A stretch of DNA of 64,000 nt. Source: Promethearchaeota archaeon. Its GTDB lineage: Archaea > Asgardarchaeota > Lokiarchaeia > Sigyniarchaeales > SOKP01. Each line of letters begins with the position of its first letter. The first letter of the stretch is position 1. The position numbers and the translations under genes were made by a program. The DNA lies in assembly GCA_016840085.1 (NCBI GenBank), contig JAEOTA010000018.1:62001-126000 (forward strand), in the 5' to 3' direction. Of this stretch, positions 17,377 through 26,419 are shown in pieces. The notes under the pieces are model-generated. The model saw nothing but the letters and a program-made list of their open reading frames with translations, made no database searches and was not told the DNA's origin.

Positions 17377-17468
17377 AATAGTTTGATAACTTTTCTTTAA
17401 ACTTCTAAAAATCAAAAAATTGAATATCTCATTATTATTATTTTTATCTCTAATTTTTTGTTCTTTTA

Positions 17469-18749
17469 ATGACAATTCGAAACAACTTTATTGACATTGA
17501 AAATAAAGATTTAAATTTTCTTTCAAGAGAAAAAAAAGTAAAAAACAATTTCGGATTTACAAAAGAACAGCTTCTACTTAATAATTTAAAAGCTCTAGCC
17601 AAAGAATATAAAGAGCTTGAAAAATTGAAAAATGATTTTTCTAAAATTATTTTAAAAAATTTAAGGAATTTAGATTTTTCGAGATTAATAGATTATCCAA
17701 GGTTTTATATTAAAGAGAAATTTCTGAAAAAAGCAGTTACAGCCTCTAACATCACAGGATTAAATGTTATTAGTGTTGATGGAAGCTCAGTCTCGAAAAA
17801 GTTTATGAATGTAGATTTCTCATTTTTAAAAGCTATTGCGGTTAAATATTATTTCAAAAAAAATACAGTTGCTAACATCAAATACTATCCTGATTTAAAT
17901 GGTTTCAATAATTATTTTGTTCAAGGAAATTTCTTTAATCGAGATGAAAATGCGGTAGATACTAAGATCTCAATGGATATGAGACATATGGAAATTAATT
18001 TGTTAAATAATGTAATTGAAAGATCTTCTGATACTGATGTGATTATTATTGATGGACCAATCGTTATTACTCCCATTAATTTATTATTTTCAAAAGATCC
18101 TGAAATTTCTAAAAGATATGATGATTTATTAAAAGAATATCATAAATTATACTCATTTTGTAAGGATGAAGGAATAATTTTAATTGGCTCAATTAAAGAT
18201 ACGAGAACATCAGCTTTATCAAATCTTTTATCTGAAGCAATTCAATTATTAAAATCTAATCATTCCAATTTAGCAGATTTCATCAAACTTAATTATCGGC
18301 ATATAATCGAATTTTTCTCTGATATAGATTTGTTTAATCGATTATTAGAAAATAACGAGAGAAGCTGTATTTTTAATTGTAAAAATGAAATTGATAAGAT
18401 CAGAGATACAGGCATTAAAAAAGAAATCCCTTATTATTTTCCTCTCTCCTTTTATGCCTTTTATCTGAAAACCGCAAGATACGACACTCCTTGCAGAATA
18501 GAGTTTTTTATGGACGAAACTCATTCGATTAAAAAAGCTTCTGAAAAAGCTGACCTAATTACTTCAATATTACTACCAATATCAAGTCTAAATGAGCACT
18601 ACGGCTTACCAATTCCCCAAATCGAAGCTCATAAGCGAGCTGTATTTAAAAAAAATGAAGTAGATCTTTTATTCAATAATTTAATCAGAACTTTGAGTAA
18701 GTATGGTATTACACTATTAGAGAAAAGAAGAAATAGAAGACCATTTTAG
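17469..18749 (+). CDS. nurA: NurA-domain nuclease
   Basis: 426 residues matching the NurA 5'-3' nuclease family that works with the HerA translocase in DNA end resection. Visible motifs: ISVDGSSV (about residues 101-108) with the catalytic Asp, IIIDGPIVITP near 195-205, and LIGSIKDTRTS near 240-250, followed by late His-bearing segments (MDETHSI, EAHKRAVF). Length is within the archaeal NurA range. In many archaea nurA sits with herA, mre11 and rad50; none is adjacent here, so HerA must be elsewhere. It is divergent from the CPBP gene, and its last 4 bases overlap the convergent HemK-like gene. Confidence 0.84.
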   Translation: MTIRNNFIDIENKDLNFLSREKKVKNNFGFTKEQLLLNNLKALAKEYKELEKLKNDFSKIILKNLRNLDFSRLIDYPRFYIKEKFLKKAVTASNITGLNVISVDGSSVSKKFMNVDFSFLKAIAVKYYFKKNTVANIKYYPDLNGFNNYFVQGNFFNRDENAVDTKISMDMRHMEINLLNNVIERSSDTDVIIIDGPIVITPINLLFSKDPEISKRYDDLLKEYHKLYSFCKDEGIILIGSIKDTRTSALSNLLSEAIQLLKSNHSNLADFIKLNYRHIIEFFSDIDLFNRLLENNERSCIFNCKNEIDKIRDTGIKKEIPYYFPLSFYAFYLKTARYDTPCRIEFFMDETHSIKKASEKADLITSILLPISSLNEHYGLPIPQIEAHKRAVFKKNEVDLLFNNLIRTLSKYGITLLEKRRNRRPF

Positions 18750-19441
18750 CTTTTAAGACATTTTAATCTGTGTAAAAAAATATCTTCAAAGAAATAATGT
18801 TTTTTTTCTATTATTTCGTTATTATATCCTAATTTCATGATTTTTTTACTTAAATCCTCAATTATAGTTCTGCTAGAGCTTAAGCAATATATATAATGTT
18901 CTTTACCTAAGTTTAGAAACTCTTTTGCTTCTTTAAGGAACTGTATTAATATTTCAAATCCTTTTAATCCACCATCCCAACTATAATCAATAAGTTGTTT
19001 ATTTTTTCTATTTTTAATATATTCTGAGGAGGGTAAATATGGTGGATTAAAAATAATTATGTTAAAAGATGATTTCAATTTATCAGGAAAAGATTTAAAT
19101 AAATCTGATTGCAAAAATATAATTTCATTGTTGAAGTTATTTAGCATTTCATTTTCTTTAGCACACGTTATTGCATCTTCTAAAATATCAGATGCAAATA
19201 TCCTTGGATTAAAGTTTTGGTTTTGAGATTTTATCAATTGAAGAAAAATAGCTATAATTCCAGTTCCAGTACCCAGATCTAAAACATTCTCAATTTCACT
19301 TAATTCAATTCCATCAAAATAATTATCATTAATCTTTTTTTTGAAATACTCAATCAATAAAAAGGAATCCTGTGAAGGATAATATACCTTCTCATGATCA
19401 CATTCGATTAAAGGATCCGTTATAAAATAAAAAGTGATCAT
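18746..19441 (-). CDS. HemK/Mtq2-like protein N5-glutamine methyltransferase
   Basis: 231 residues. The opening YYPSQDSFLLIEYF segment is the archaeal/eukaryotic Mtq2-type entry helix. It is followed by motif I VLDLGTGTGIIAIFL (about residues 52-66), the acidic ASDILEDA and the diagnostic NPPYLPSSEY, which binds the glutamine side chain. The expected role is methylation of the GGQ glutamine of release factor aRF1. It is the last gene of the run pus10 - rpl21e - rpoF - DUF655 - ksgA - this gene, an arrangement common in archaea, 17 bases after ksgA. Its stop overlaps the convergent nurA by 4 bases. Confidence 0.86.
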   Translation of the reverse strand: MITFYFITDPLIECDHEKVYYPSQDSFLLIEYFKKKINDNYFDGIELSEIENVLDLGTGTGIIAIFLQLIKSQNQNFNPRIFASDILEDAITCAKENEMLNNFNNEIIFLQSDLFKSFPDKLKSSFNIIIFNPPYLPSSEYIKNRKNKQLIDYSWDGGLKGFEILIQFLKEAKEFLNLGKEHYIYCLSSSRTIIEDLSKKIMKLGYNNEIIEKKHYFFEDIFLHRLKCLKS

Positions 19442-19458
19442 CTCGTTTTAATAATTTT

Positions 19459-20295
19459 TTAAGTATAAAAGAGGCTGCTTATGTCTATTAAGTCTTCTAT
19501 GGGGTAACTGAAAATTTTTTTGTTTCCGTAGTTTTTTTCTTGCAATATGCTTGAAATTCTTTCTTTGTTATAATTATTATCATTAATCGCTTTAAAAAAC
19601 ATTACTAATGCATTTACGATATTTTTATTTTTGTAGGGCATGATCCCCGCTATAAATTTTAAGAAGAAAGAAGCTCTTTTTTTTTCTAATAAAAATGTAT
19701 GTAATTCTTCCTTTGGAACTAATTTAATTAGATTTAAATCGATTTTTGGAGCAGGATAAAAGCTATTTCGGGAAACGTCATGCTTTAATACTGGTTTCAA
19801 GTAGGCATTCACACCAACGCTAATTCTAGAAAATTCTTTATAACTTCCAGTTAAAAAGATTCGATTTGTGATACTTTTTTCAATAATCAATACTCCTTGG
19901 GAGGGAGCTTGGTTGAAAAATACTTTCTCAAAGAGAGGACCCGTGATTGTATATGGAATATTCGATATCACTTTATTATGTGAAGGAATATCCATTTTTA
20001 AGATATCACAGTTTATAATTTCACAGTTGTTATATACCGAAAATTTTTCTGAGAGAAATTTATAAAGAATAGAGTCAATTTCAATAGCATATACTTTTTT
20101 GGCTTTTTTAATTAAGGGTTCGGTTAAGGCGCCTAAACCGGGTCCAATTTCTAAAATAGTATCATCTTTTGAGACTTCAGATAATAAAATTATTTTTTTT
20201 AATAAATTATCATCAATTAAAAAATTTTGACTTAGATGCTTTTTAGGTCGTAAATTTAATTTGTTTAGAGTAAGCTTTACTTCTGTATAATTCAT
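19459..20295 (-). CDS. ksgA: 16S rRNA dimethyladenosine transferase KsgA/Dim1
   Basis: 278 residues, normal for archaeal KsgA. RPKKHLSQNFLIDDNLLKKI at the start is the family signature, then motif I EIGPGLGALTEPL (about residues 47-59), AIEID, NCDILKMDIP and the catalytic motif SNIPYTITGPLF. It adds two methyl groups to each of two adjacent adenines at the 3' end of 16S rRNA during small-subunit assembly. It follows the DUF655 gene by 5 bases and precedes the HemK-like gene, consistent with a translation-associated operon. Confidence 0.95.
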   Translation of the reverse strand: MNYTEVKLTLNKLNLRPKKHLSQNFLIDDNLLKKIILLSEVSKDDTILEIGPGLGALTEPLIKKAKKVYAIEIDSILYKFLSEKFSVYNNCEIINCDILKMDIPSHNKVISNIPYTITGPLFEKVFFNQAPSQGVLIIEKSITNRIFLTGSYKEFSRISVGVNAYLKPVLKHDVSRNSFYPAPKIDLNLIKLVPKEELHTFLLEKKRASFFLKFIAGIMPYKNKNIVNALVMFFKAINDNNYNKERISSILQEKNYGNKKIFSYPIEDLIDISSLFYT

Positions 20296-20300
20296 TTTAA

Positions 20301-20942
20301 TTATTCATATTTCTGAGTTTTACTGAACAGGTAATATTTTACATCTCTCGAAAGTTCTTTAATAATTCTTTGTGCGATAAGTTTAGTAGGGTGAGAAATA
20401 CTTGTTCTATCAGCAATATCTTGAAAGTTACCAAATTTTTGTCTTTCTCTTGCCTCAAGAAGCTCCCACATATGCTTTTGTCCAATCCCAGGCAATAATT
20501 TTAAAGCATGCATCCGAGGAGTAATAGAAGTGGAATTGTTGAAGAAATTGATGAACTCTTCTTCAAATTTTAATACTTCTTTTTCTAGAATTGGTTGAAT
20601 AAGTGCTTTTGAAGTGGTAGTTAGATCATTATAATTAATCTTTTTCAAAACGTCTCTTAATTTATCTTCATTTAAGAATTCTTCATACGTTTTTTGTTCT
20701 TGGACTTGAATATCAGAGTTTTTATTTACCTTTACCTCATAAAGAACAAAATCTGGAAAAGTTAGAACTTGAGCTATTGGTGTTTTTGCCCAACTAGGCT
20801 TATCTTCTTCGGGATGACCATGAATTAATACATCTAATATAACAACATCCCGAAATTTTTTTATAAATTGTTTTTTTTTCTTTGGACCTCCTCGATAGGG
20901 TCTTCTCCGGGGAGGACCTCTGTACCGCTCTCTTCTTTCCAT
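20301..20942 (-). CDS. DUF655 family putative RNA-binding protein
   Basis: About 213 residues. A basic Arg/Pro/Gly-rich start (RRERYRGPPRRRPYRGG) is followed by a DUF655 core with VVILDVLIHGHPEED and a helix-hairpin-helix element KLLPGIGQKHMWELLEARE (about residues 148-166). This archaeal family sits almost always between rpoF and ksgA, as here, and is thought to bind RNA or DNA; its exact job is unknown. The track start is TTG at 20951; the ATG at 20942 (MERRERYR) is as plausible. It ends 5 bases before ksgA. Confidence 0.88.
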   Translation of the reverse strand: MERRERYRGPPRRRPYRGGPKKKKQFIKKFRDVVILDVLIHGHPEEDKPSWAKTPIAQVLTFPDFVLYEVKVNKNSDIQVQEQKTYEEFLNEDKLRDVLKKINYNDLTTTSKALIQPILEKEVLKFEEEFINFFNNSTSITPRMHALKLLPGIGQKHMWELLEARERQKFGNFQDIADRTSISHPTKLIAQRIIKELSRDVKYYLFSKTQKYE

Positions 20943-21088
20943 CTTTACCAATTATCTTCCTTTCTACTTTTCCAATAACCATTTCAAAATTTTAATTTTT
21001 ATAAACTAACTCTATGAGTAAGGATAGCTCATTGAATTTAAAACAATTTAGACTTATTAATTTTACTATAAAGAAATTATAATTATAG

Positions 21089-21454
21089 TTAAGATGTTTT
21101 TATATCTTCTATACTCTCCAATATCACTTCTAATTGTTCGTCATCTAACGTTTTTCCAACAAAGGATTTCTCTAATATCATTCTTAACTCTGGAACGGAT
21201 TGCGGGTCTATGTTTACGATGTTAATTGCGTAGATTTCCTCAATTTCATAATCATTTATCAAAAATTTTATAATTTTTTTTGCTGTTCGAGCATCAATCT
21301 TTGCGAACTTGTTTACATAATTATACGTAATTTCTTGAAAGTGCGACATTCCCTCCTCAGAATCAATTTCTAGCATTTTTTCTTTTACATATTCCATAAT
21401 CTCCTTTACTTCTGGAATAGAAACTGTTCTCTCGTCTTTCTTTCTTCCTGACAT
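21089..21454 (-). CDS. rpoF: DNA-directed RNA polymerase subunit Rpo4/RpoF
   Basis: 121 residues with the RPB4-like helical bundle: an opening of VSIPEVKEIMEYVKEKM, a central NKFAKIDARTAKKIIKFL and the end segment of the HRDC-like fold. Rpo4 pairs with Rpo7 to form the stalk of archaeal RNA polymerase. The gene lies 21 bases downstream of rpl21e and upstream of DUF655, the standard archaeal gene order, which makes the call secure even though the sequence family is weakly conserved. Confidence 0.9.
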   Translation of the reverse strand: MSGRKKDERTVSIPEVKEIMEYVKEKMLEIDSEEGMSHFQEITYNYVNKFAKIDARTAKKIIKFLINDYEIEEIYAINIVNIDPQSVPELRMILEKSFVGKTLDDEQLEVILESIEDIKTS

Positions 21455-21475
21455 ATTTGTGCTACCTATTGAGAT

Positions 21476-21787
21476 TTATTCTTTATTTACAGAAATAGGA
21501 TTTAATCTTAAATGATCTTTCCCAATTATTAAGGTTTTTTTTGATCTCCCCAATTTAAGTTCCACCAAATAACAACGCCCTCTTTGACCTATAACTGTCC
21601 CTGTGCGACCATGATATCTGGAATGAGGCATTCCACGCACATGAACAGAGGGATCGGTAATTATATCTACTTTATCATTGATTTTGTAATCTATCAGATA
21701 TTTTTCAACTGAACCTAACCCTCTTTTGCGAACATTTTTCCTGTGCTTGTGTCTAGTCTTTTTTCTATACCCTTTATGGAGAGTAAT
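21476..21787 (-). CDS. rpl21e: Ribosomal protein L21e with a probable ATT start codon (absent from ORF track)
   Basis: Hand-read frame of 103 codons: near-N-terminal KGYRKKTRHKHRK, then DYKINDKVDIITDPSVH, GMPHSRYHGRTGTV and GKDHLRLNP, all typical of L21e in the large ribosomal subunit. It has the expected length and place between pus10 and rpoF. No ATG, GTG or TTG occurs in frame before KGYR. GGTG at 21795-21798 is followed by exactly seven bases and then ATT at 21785-21787, giving (M)TLHKGYR, which matches family N-termini. An essential gene of this kind is unlikely to be broken, so AUU initiation or an AUG-to-AUU base error is the choice. Confidence 0.9.
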   Translation of the reverse strand: MTLHKGYRKKTRHKHRKNVRKRGLGSVEKYLIDYKINDKVDIITDPSVHVRGMPHSRYHGRTGTVIGQRGRCYLVELKLGRSKKTLIIGKDHLRLNPISVNKE

Positions 21788-21879
21788 AATAATACACCAA
21801 ATATTTAGTTTAATAGAAGTATGAATAATAGTTTATTTATTTTTTGATTTTATATCTATGTAAATATCAAAAACAGAAC

Positions 21880-23238
21880 TTAAAGAAGGATTTTTAATAC
21901 ATCTAATTCTTTACATAATAAATCTGTTTTAAAGATTTCAGAAAATGATGGAGAAGTGCGTCCTTCATCACCATTAATGAGTTCTTTTATATAAGTGCCC
22001 CCTTGAGTTTCGATTGTAAATTCAAATAAATTCGACTTAAGATACTTTCCTTCAATTTTAAAAACAAATTTTTCTCTAATTCTATCACTACGACGATGAG
22101 ATACGCGATAAGGTGTTCTTTGTTTGATTTCTTGATTTTCAAATATTCGTTTCAGTTCATTTACTTTTTCTTCAAAAATCTCCTTAGATATCTTATCTTG
22201 AGTACTTACTAATGCTCTATAAATCTTTCTTATATTCTTTGATTCTGCTTTAAGTAAGATTACTTCTTTTTTATTGGTATATCTTAAATCATGAATTTTT
22301 ATTTTTTTTTTACTCTTTTTATTAATTTTTTTTTCACTTTTAACTAAATCAAGATTTCTGATTTTAGGATTTCTTAATTCTAAAATAAAAGGCCTCCCTG
22401 TACCCAACATTCTAACATCTATATCTTCTCTTCCAGCACCATGAAATTTAGAACTCGATGCTTTTGATTCTTTAAGGAATTCTGGACTAATTAACTCTTC
22501 CACACTCGTTAAATATTGTTTCCCCGTAAAATTACATAATTTACATCCGTTTCCCATACAATTTTTACAAAACCAATGAGTTTGGGGTATTCCTCGAATA
22601 AGTTTATTATATTTTCCAAATATGAAAAGAGATTTTAGTTTTAATTCTATATCAAATGAATCGAAACTCAGAGAAAAAATAATTAATATATCTGGATTGT
22701 TAAATTCAGGAGGCTTTTCAATTGAAATCATCAATTCCTTTCCTAAAACACGATTAAAATGACTCTTAAAAGATTCAGCTTCTAAAATATTGAATTCTGT
22801 TTTAAAATTATCTGCTTGATTTACTATTTGAGCTAGGGGTCTTGTACCAACCAAAAAGGTTTCAAATTCAATTTCTTTAAGCTTTTGTTTTGTTTTTTCA
22901 ATAAACTCATCAATATGTGAAAAAATATTATGACATAAATAACAAATAGGATTTAAATCATTCTTTTCATATTCAAATCCTTCGTTTTGTAACACTTTTT
23001 GAGCAGGTAAAAAATTCGCATTCTCAGCTAATAATTTCAAACTTTCCAATGCTTTTTCTTGTTCTGTTTCGTTATTAGATAAAAATTTTCTATGATTTTC
23101 CATAGTTAATGAGAGTAATAATGAACTACCTCTTTCTTGGTTCGTGGTATGAGACCCTAGAAGAGAAAACTGTCGACCTAAACACGCAGGACATATGAAG
23201 TATTTTTGGTAGATCTTTAAAACTTTGTCAAAAATCAT
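21880..23238 (-). CDS. pus10: tRNA pseudouridine synthase Pus10
   Basis: About 452 residues. The N-terminal half has the zinc/THUMP-containing module with CPACLGRQFS (about residues 16-25), CYLCHNIF and CKNCMGNGCKLC. The C-terminal half is the pseudouridine synthase: FHGAGREDIDVRMLG with the catalytic Asp, GRPFILELRNPK and a late TQGGTYIKELINGDEGRT. Pus10 makes pseudouridine 54 and 55 in archaeal tRNA. A lysine-rich insert (KINKKSKKKIK) near residue 305 is unusual. The track start is GTG 23244; the ATG two codons later is used. It heads the rpl21e-rpoF-DUF655-ksgA run, with 92 bases before the L21e start. Confidence 0.93.
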   Translation of the reverse strand: MIFDKVLKIYQKYFICPACLGRQFSLLGSHTTNQERGSSLLLSLTMENHRKFLSNNETEQEKALESLKLLAENANFLPAQKVLQNEGFEYEKNDLNPICYLCHNIFSHIDEFIEKTKQKLKEIEFETFLVGTRPLAQIVNQADNFKTEFNILEAESFKSHFNRVLGKELMISIEKPPEFNNPDILIIFSLSFDSFDIELKLKSLFIFGKYNKLIRGIPQTHWFCKNCMGNGCKLCNFTGKQYLTSVEELISPEFLKESKASSSKFHGAGREDIDVRMLGTGRPFILELRNPKIRNLDLVKSEKKINKKSKKKIKIHDLRYTNKKEVILLKAESKNIRKIYRALVSTQDKISKEIFEEKVNELKRIFENQEIKQRTPYRVSHRRSDRIREKFVFKIEGKYLKSNLFEFTIETQGGTYIKELINGDEGRTSPSFSEIFKTDLLCKELDVLKILL

Positions 23239-23324
23239 GTTCACATAAAATAAATTGTTTATTCTTTATTGATTTTATTTAATTTTAAGAGAAAATGTGT
23301 TTTAAAAAAATTTTAAAAGAAAAA

Positions 23325-23371
23325 TTTATTTTCCTATATAATTTTAATTTACAATACCTATAGGAAATAAA
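23325..23371 (+). promoter_or_regulatory. Long inverted repeat upstream of the cold-shock gene
   Basis: TTTATTTTCCTATA (23325-23338) and TATAGGAAATAAA (23359-23371) can pair over 13 bp with a single bulged T, leaving a 20-base loop. It lies in the divergent region between pus10 and the cold-shock gene, 58 bases before the latter's ATG. It may be a DNA operator, or a 5'-leader hairpin if transcription starts upstream of it. Which of these applies cannot be told from sequence alone. Confidence 0.4.
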
Positions 23372-23429
23372 ACAATACTATTTACGCTAATTTTATATTA
23401 TTTTAATAATCAATATTGGAGAATATTAA

Positions 23430-23663
23430 ATGTCTAAAAGGATGAGAGGGATTGTTAAGTGGTTTGCCGCAAAGAAGGGCTATGGGTTCATAACTGTTGA
23501 GGGTCAAGAAGATATTTTTGTACATTTTTCTAATATCGATATGGACAGTTTTAAAAAACTTGATATGGGGGATGAAGTAGAATTTGAAATCAAGGATTCT
23601 AAAGAAGGAAAAGGACCTGAGGCATTAAACGTTAAAATAGTATCAAAAGATAGGAGATATTAA
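23430..23663 (+). CDS. Cold-shock domain protein (CspA-like)
   Basis: 77 residues, a complete bacterial-type cold-shock domain. The RNP1 motif KGYGFITV (about residues 17-24) and RNP2 motif DIFVHFSNI (29-37) bind single-stranded RNA or DNA, and [13 protein letters not shown] is the classic opening strand. It should act as an RNA chaperone at low temperature or during growth. A GGAG Shine-Dalgarno lies 9 bases before the ATG. Csp proteins are patchily distributed in archaea, so lateral gain from bacteria is plausible. It stands alone, with a hairpin-forming repeat in its upstream region. Confidence 0.95.
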   Translation: MSKRMRGIVKWFAAKKGYGFITVEGQEDIFVHFSNIDMDSFKKLDMGDEVEFEIKDSKEGKGPEALNVKIVSKDRRY

Positions 23664-23770
23664 ATTTTCCTGTAAATTATCAAGTAAGTCAATTTCACTC
23701 TTTTTATTTTATAAGGCCTAAGCTATAAAGAGATAAAAATTAAAAAAAAAAAAAAAGAAATTAGTTTTGT

Positions 23771-25153
23771 TTATTCAATTTTTCGTTCTTTTTTCTCCCA
23801 ATCAAAATCCAATTTAACATATTTTTTTGTATAGAGGTAAGATACAAGTAAAATGATAGAGACGATAGGGCCAAATATGGCTAAACCTATTGAATATTCT
23901 GCGTCCACAGCTCCTGTGGGATTAACAAGTGGTAATGACAAAATAGAACCGATGAAAAATGCGCCTGCAGCTTGAAAGAGATTAAGTATAATTGAAGGAA
24001 ATCCTGCATATATTCCTGCTTTTAATTCTCCTGTAGTTTTTTCATCATCTTCTGCTACATCAGCATATACAATATAAGGGAATAAGAACCACCCTCCTAG
24101 AATTGCACCTATACCAATAATAAAAATTATACCCAACACTAAATATGATTCCATTGGGATTAATCCTAACAAAGAGATTGGCATAAAAACTACTGCTGCA
24201 ATAAAAACATATAATAGAGTCTGTTTCTTTCCCCTTTTTTGTATTAATCTTCTCCATAAATATAGAAATATGAAAATGGATAGAAGAAGAGCTACAGCGG
24301 CAATAATGTAATCCATAGTACCCATACTTAAGGCATCTTGAAGATATTTTAACATAGTTGTAGCTACCATAGACCAACCTAAACCCGATATACCAACCAT
24401 AAGAACAATCAACATAAAATTCTTGTTTTTTACAATGATCTTCAAATTTTCAATTAAGTTTGATTTGATTTCATAGTAGGGTTCAGTTGGCATCTTAAAA
24501 GCAATGATATAAAATAAGACAATCGTTAAAATACCAAATCCAAAGATAGAAATACTTATACTTGATGGAATTGGAATGTTTAGATCTACTGCTCCGTCTA
24601 AAGCATCAATATAACTTGTAAGAACAATCATTGAGAAAAGAGCCATTATCCCATTTCCAAGATAATTAAAAGTATTTTGAAATTGAGAGACTTTTGGGCG
24701 TTCTTCTACAGGGAATTCTTCTGCCATCCAAGCTTGATAAGGTGTTGTGACTGCATAACTAGCTCTAAAAATTATCTCCCATATTAGCATCCATATAAAT
24801 AGTGTTCCTGTATCGTTTAAATCAAGTACTAATCCGGGTAAGATTAAGAAAATAATTGAAATTCCTAATAGAGGGGCAAAAACTATTATATATGGTTTTC
24901 GTCTACCCCATTTCGTATATTTAGCATCACTAATCCATCCTAATAAAAACTGTGAGAGAGCAATAGTTAAATAACCCATGGCAATGGCAAATCCGGCGAG
25001 AAAAGGGTGTAATCCATAGCCACTTGTATAGAGTGTAAGTAGTGCCCATCCTTCTATCCCCAATACTATAGAAGTGCCTATTCTTGGAGATCCAAAGAGT
25101 ACTTTCCTACCACGGCTTGTTTCTTCCCTCCTAATTTCTTCTGATTCACTCAT
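23771..25153 (-). CDS. GPH-like major facilitator (sugar:cation symporter type)
   Basis: 460 residues with about twelve hydrophobic helices. The cytoplasmic loop after helix 2 carries GWISDAKYTKWGRRKPYI (about residues 73-90), the extended DxxxxxxGRR motif typical of glycoside-pentoside-hexuronide symporters and SUC-type sugar transporters. The N-terminal 20 residues are charged and cytoplasmic. It probably imports a glycoside or hexuronide with a cation. It is not flanked by a sugar-catabolic operon; the nearest carbohydrate genes are the GH57 protein 3.6 kb to the right and rhamnose isomerase far away. Convergent to the cold-shock gene. Confidence 0.83.
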   Translation of the reverse strand: MSESEEIRREETSRGRKVLFGSPRIGTSIVLGIEGWALLTLYTSGYGLHPFLAGFAIAMGYLTIALSQFLLGWISDAKYTKWGRRKPYIIVFAPLLGISIIFLILPGLVLDLNDTGTLFIWMLIWEIIFRASYAVTTPYQAWMAEEFPVEERPKVSQFQNTFNYLGNGIMALFSMIVLTSYIDALDGAVDLNIPIPSSISISIFGFGILTIVLFYIIAFKMPTEPYYEIKSNLIENLKIIVKNKNFMLIVLMVGISGLGWSMVATTMLKYLQDALSMGTMDYIIAAVALLLSIFIFLYLWRRLIQKRGKKQTLLYVFIAAVVFMPISLLGLIPMESYLVLGIIFIIGIGAILGGWFLFPYIVYADVAEDDEKTTGELKAGIYAGFPSIILNLFQAAGAFFIGSILSLPLVNPTGAVDAEYSIGLAIFGPIVSIILLVSYLYTKKYVKLDFDWEKKERKIE

Positions 25154-25325
25154 TTCATTTCACGATTATTTTAATTTTTAGAATTTTTAAGTATAATTTT
25201 GATTATGTATAGATTAGAGAAAACCTTATTTAAAAGTTTTTAACGATATAAAGATGAATATATAAAATCTACTTAAAAACAATACATAGAATGAATTTTG
25301 AAATTATCTTTGCTAATATTAAATT

Positions 25326-26321
25326 TTAATCTTCTTCTTCATCCCATCCAAGGTCTTTTAATACAGAGCCCAATGCCTCCGATTCTTCTTCTAATACAAA
25401 TTCAGTATCATATTCAGAAGCTGAAAATTCTGTATCAAAATCTGGAGGTGACAATTCATCCAATGAGGGGAGGGGAGTTCCTGAAGGAGTTAATTCCTCA
25501 GTAGGAGTAGGTAGTTCTTCAGTAGGTGTAGGTTGTTCAGAAACCGGTTCTTCTTCGATTTCCATAGGTGTGTAATCTTCGAGGGGGATTGGGGGCACTT
25601 CATCATCATACACCTTAAATTCGAGATGTGTTTCATCAACGGAACTTTCAGAAATTTGTGGAATAGCAGGTACCGCTGCTGCTTTTACTTCTTTATCAAT
25701 TCCAAGTCCAATAGACTTTGGAATTGAGACAATGCCACTTTCAGTCGAAGCTTCAAGTTCTTCAAATTCAACACCTTCTTTTTCCCAATCGTCTAAAAAG
25801 CCTAATAAATCATCTAAAGCAGCTTTATCTTGTTCAACTGAGGGTTTTATTATAGCTTTAGCTTCTTCCATTTCTTTTTGCTCTTGAATTTTTTCTAGCT
25901 CTCTTGTTTCTAATGAAAGCATCATTTCAGTTTCTTTATCTCCAGAAAGAAGTCTGTTTAACTTTCTAGCTAATTCTCTCAAATATCCTAAATAATAACC
26001 AATTCGATAAATAGCTCTTAATCCTCCAAAAACTATGAAATCATCATTTATAGCCATTAAAATACTATATCCAGAAGTATTATGTAAAATAATTTCTGTT
26101 AGAGCTCCATGGTCAGTGGCTTGATTTAATCTTAACCCTAAGTCAATTAAAGCTGTGCTAGAGGCGGAAGTTGCATCAGCATCTTCTTCTGAAGTGACAG
26201 CACTAACTATTTTAGTTCCTATTCTTGATAAAACAGCTAAATTCTCCAAATCTGTTTTATCTTCTTCTTCTTTTAAGGTATACATCATTTTCTGTCGTAT
26301 GTCACCAGGAATTGTCGACAT
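25326..26321 (-). CDS. Roadblock/LC7-domain protein with long acidic tail
   Basis: 331 residues. An N-terminal roadblock/LC7-like domain (about residues 20-125) shows VLSRIGTKIVSAV, EIILHNTSGYSILMAIN and DDFIVFGGL, the usual beta-sheet dimer motif of proteins that regulate Ras-like or Rag-like GTPases. A coiled-coil segment (about 128-175) and a disordered acidic tail follow, with Pro-Thr-Glu repeats (PTPTEELPTPTEEL) and an end motif LGWDEEED. Expansion of roadblock proteins alongside small GTPases is a known Asgard trait. The tail may recruit partners; that is inference. It probably forms its own transcription unit. Confidence 0.8.
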   Translation of the reverse strand: MSTIPGDIRQKMMYTLKEEEDKTDLENLAVLSRIGTKIVSAVTSEEDADATSASSTALIDLGLRLNQATDHGALTEIILHNTSGYSILMAINDDFIVFGGLRAIYRIGYYLGYLRELARKLNRLLSGDKETEMMLSLETRELEKIQEQKEMEEAKAIIKPSVEQDKAALDDLLGFLDDWEKEGVEFEELEASTESGIVSIPKSIGLGIDKEVKAAAVPAIPQISESSVDETHLEFKVYDDEVPPIPLEDYTPMEIEEEPVSEQPTPTEELPTPTEELTPSGTPLPSLDELSPPDFDTEFSASEYDTEFVLEEESEALGSVLKDLGWDEEED

Positions 26322-26419
26322 TTTTAATACCTCAATAATGTATAATAAAATTGAACAAGATTCTTTGTAAAGATTTATGTATTAATAGAATGTCTGTTTT
26401 AATATATTTTATCATTATC

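Noticed and set aside
24060-24377. 105-residue reverse-strand ORF rich in Tyr, Cys and His
   Set aside because: Alternative frame of the GPH-like transporter gene.
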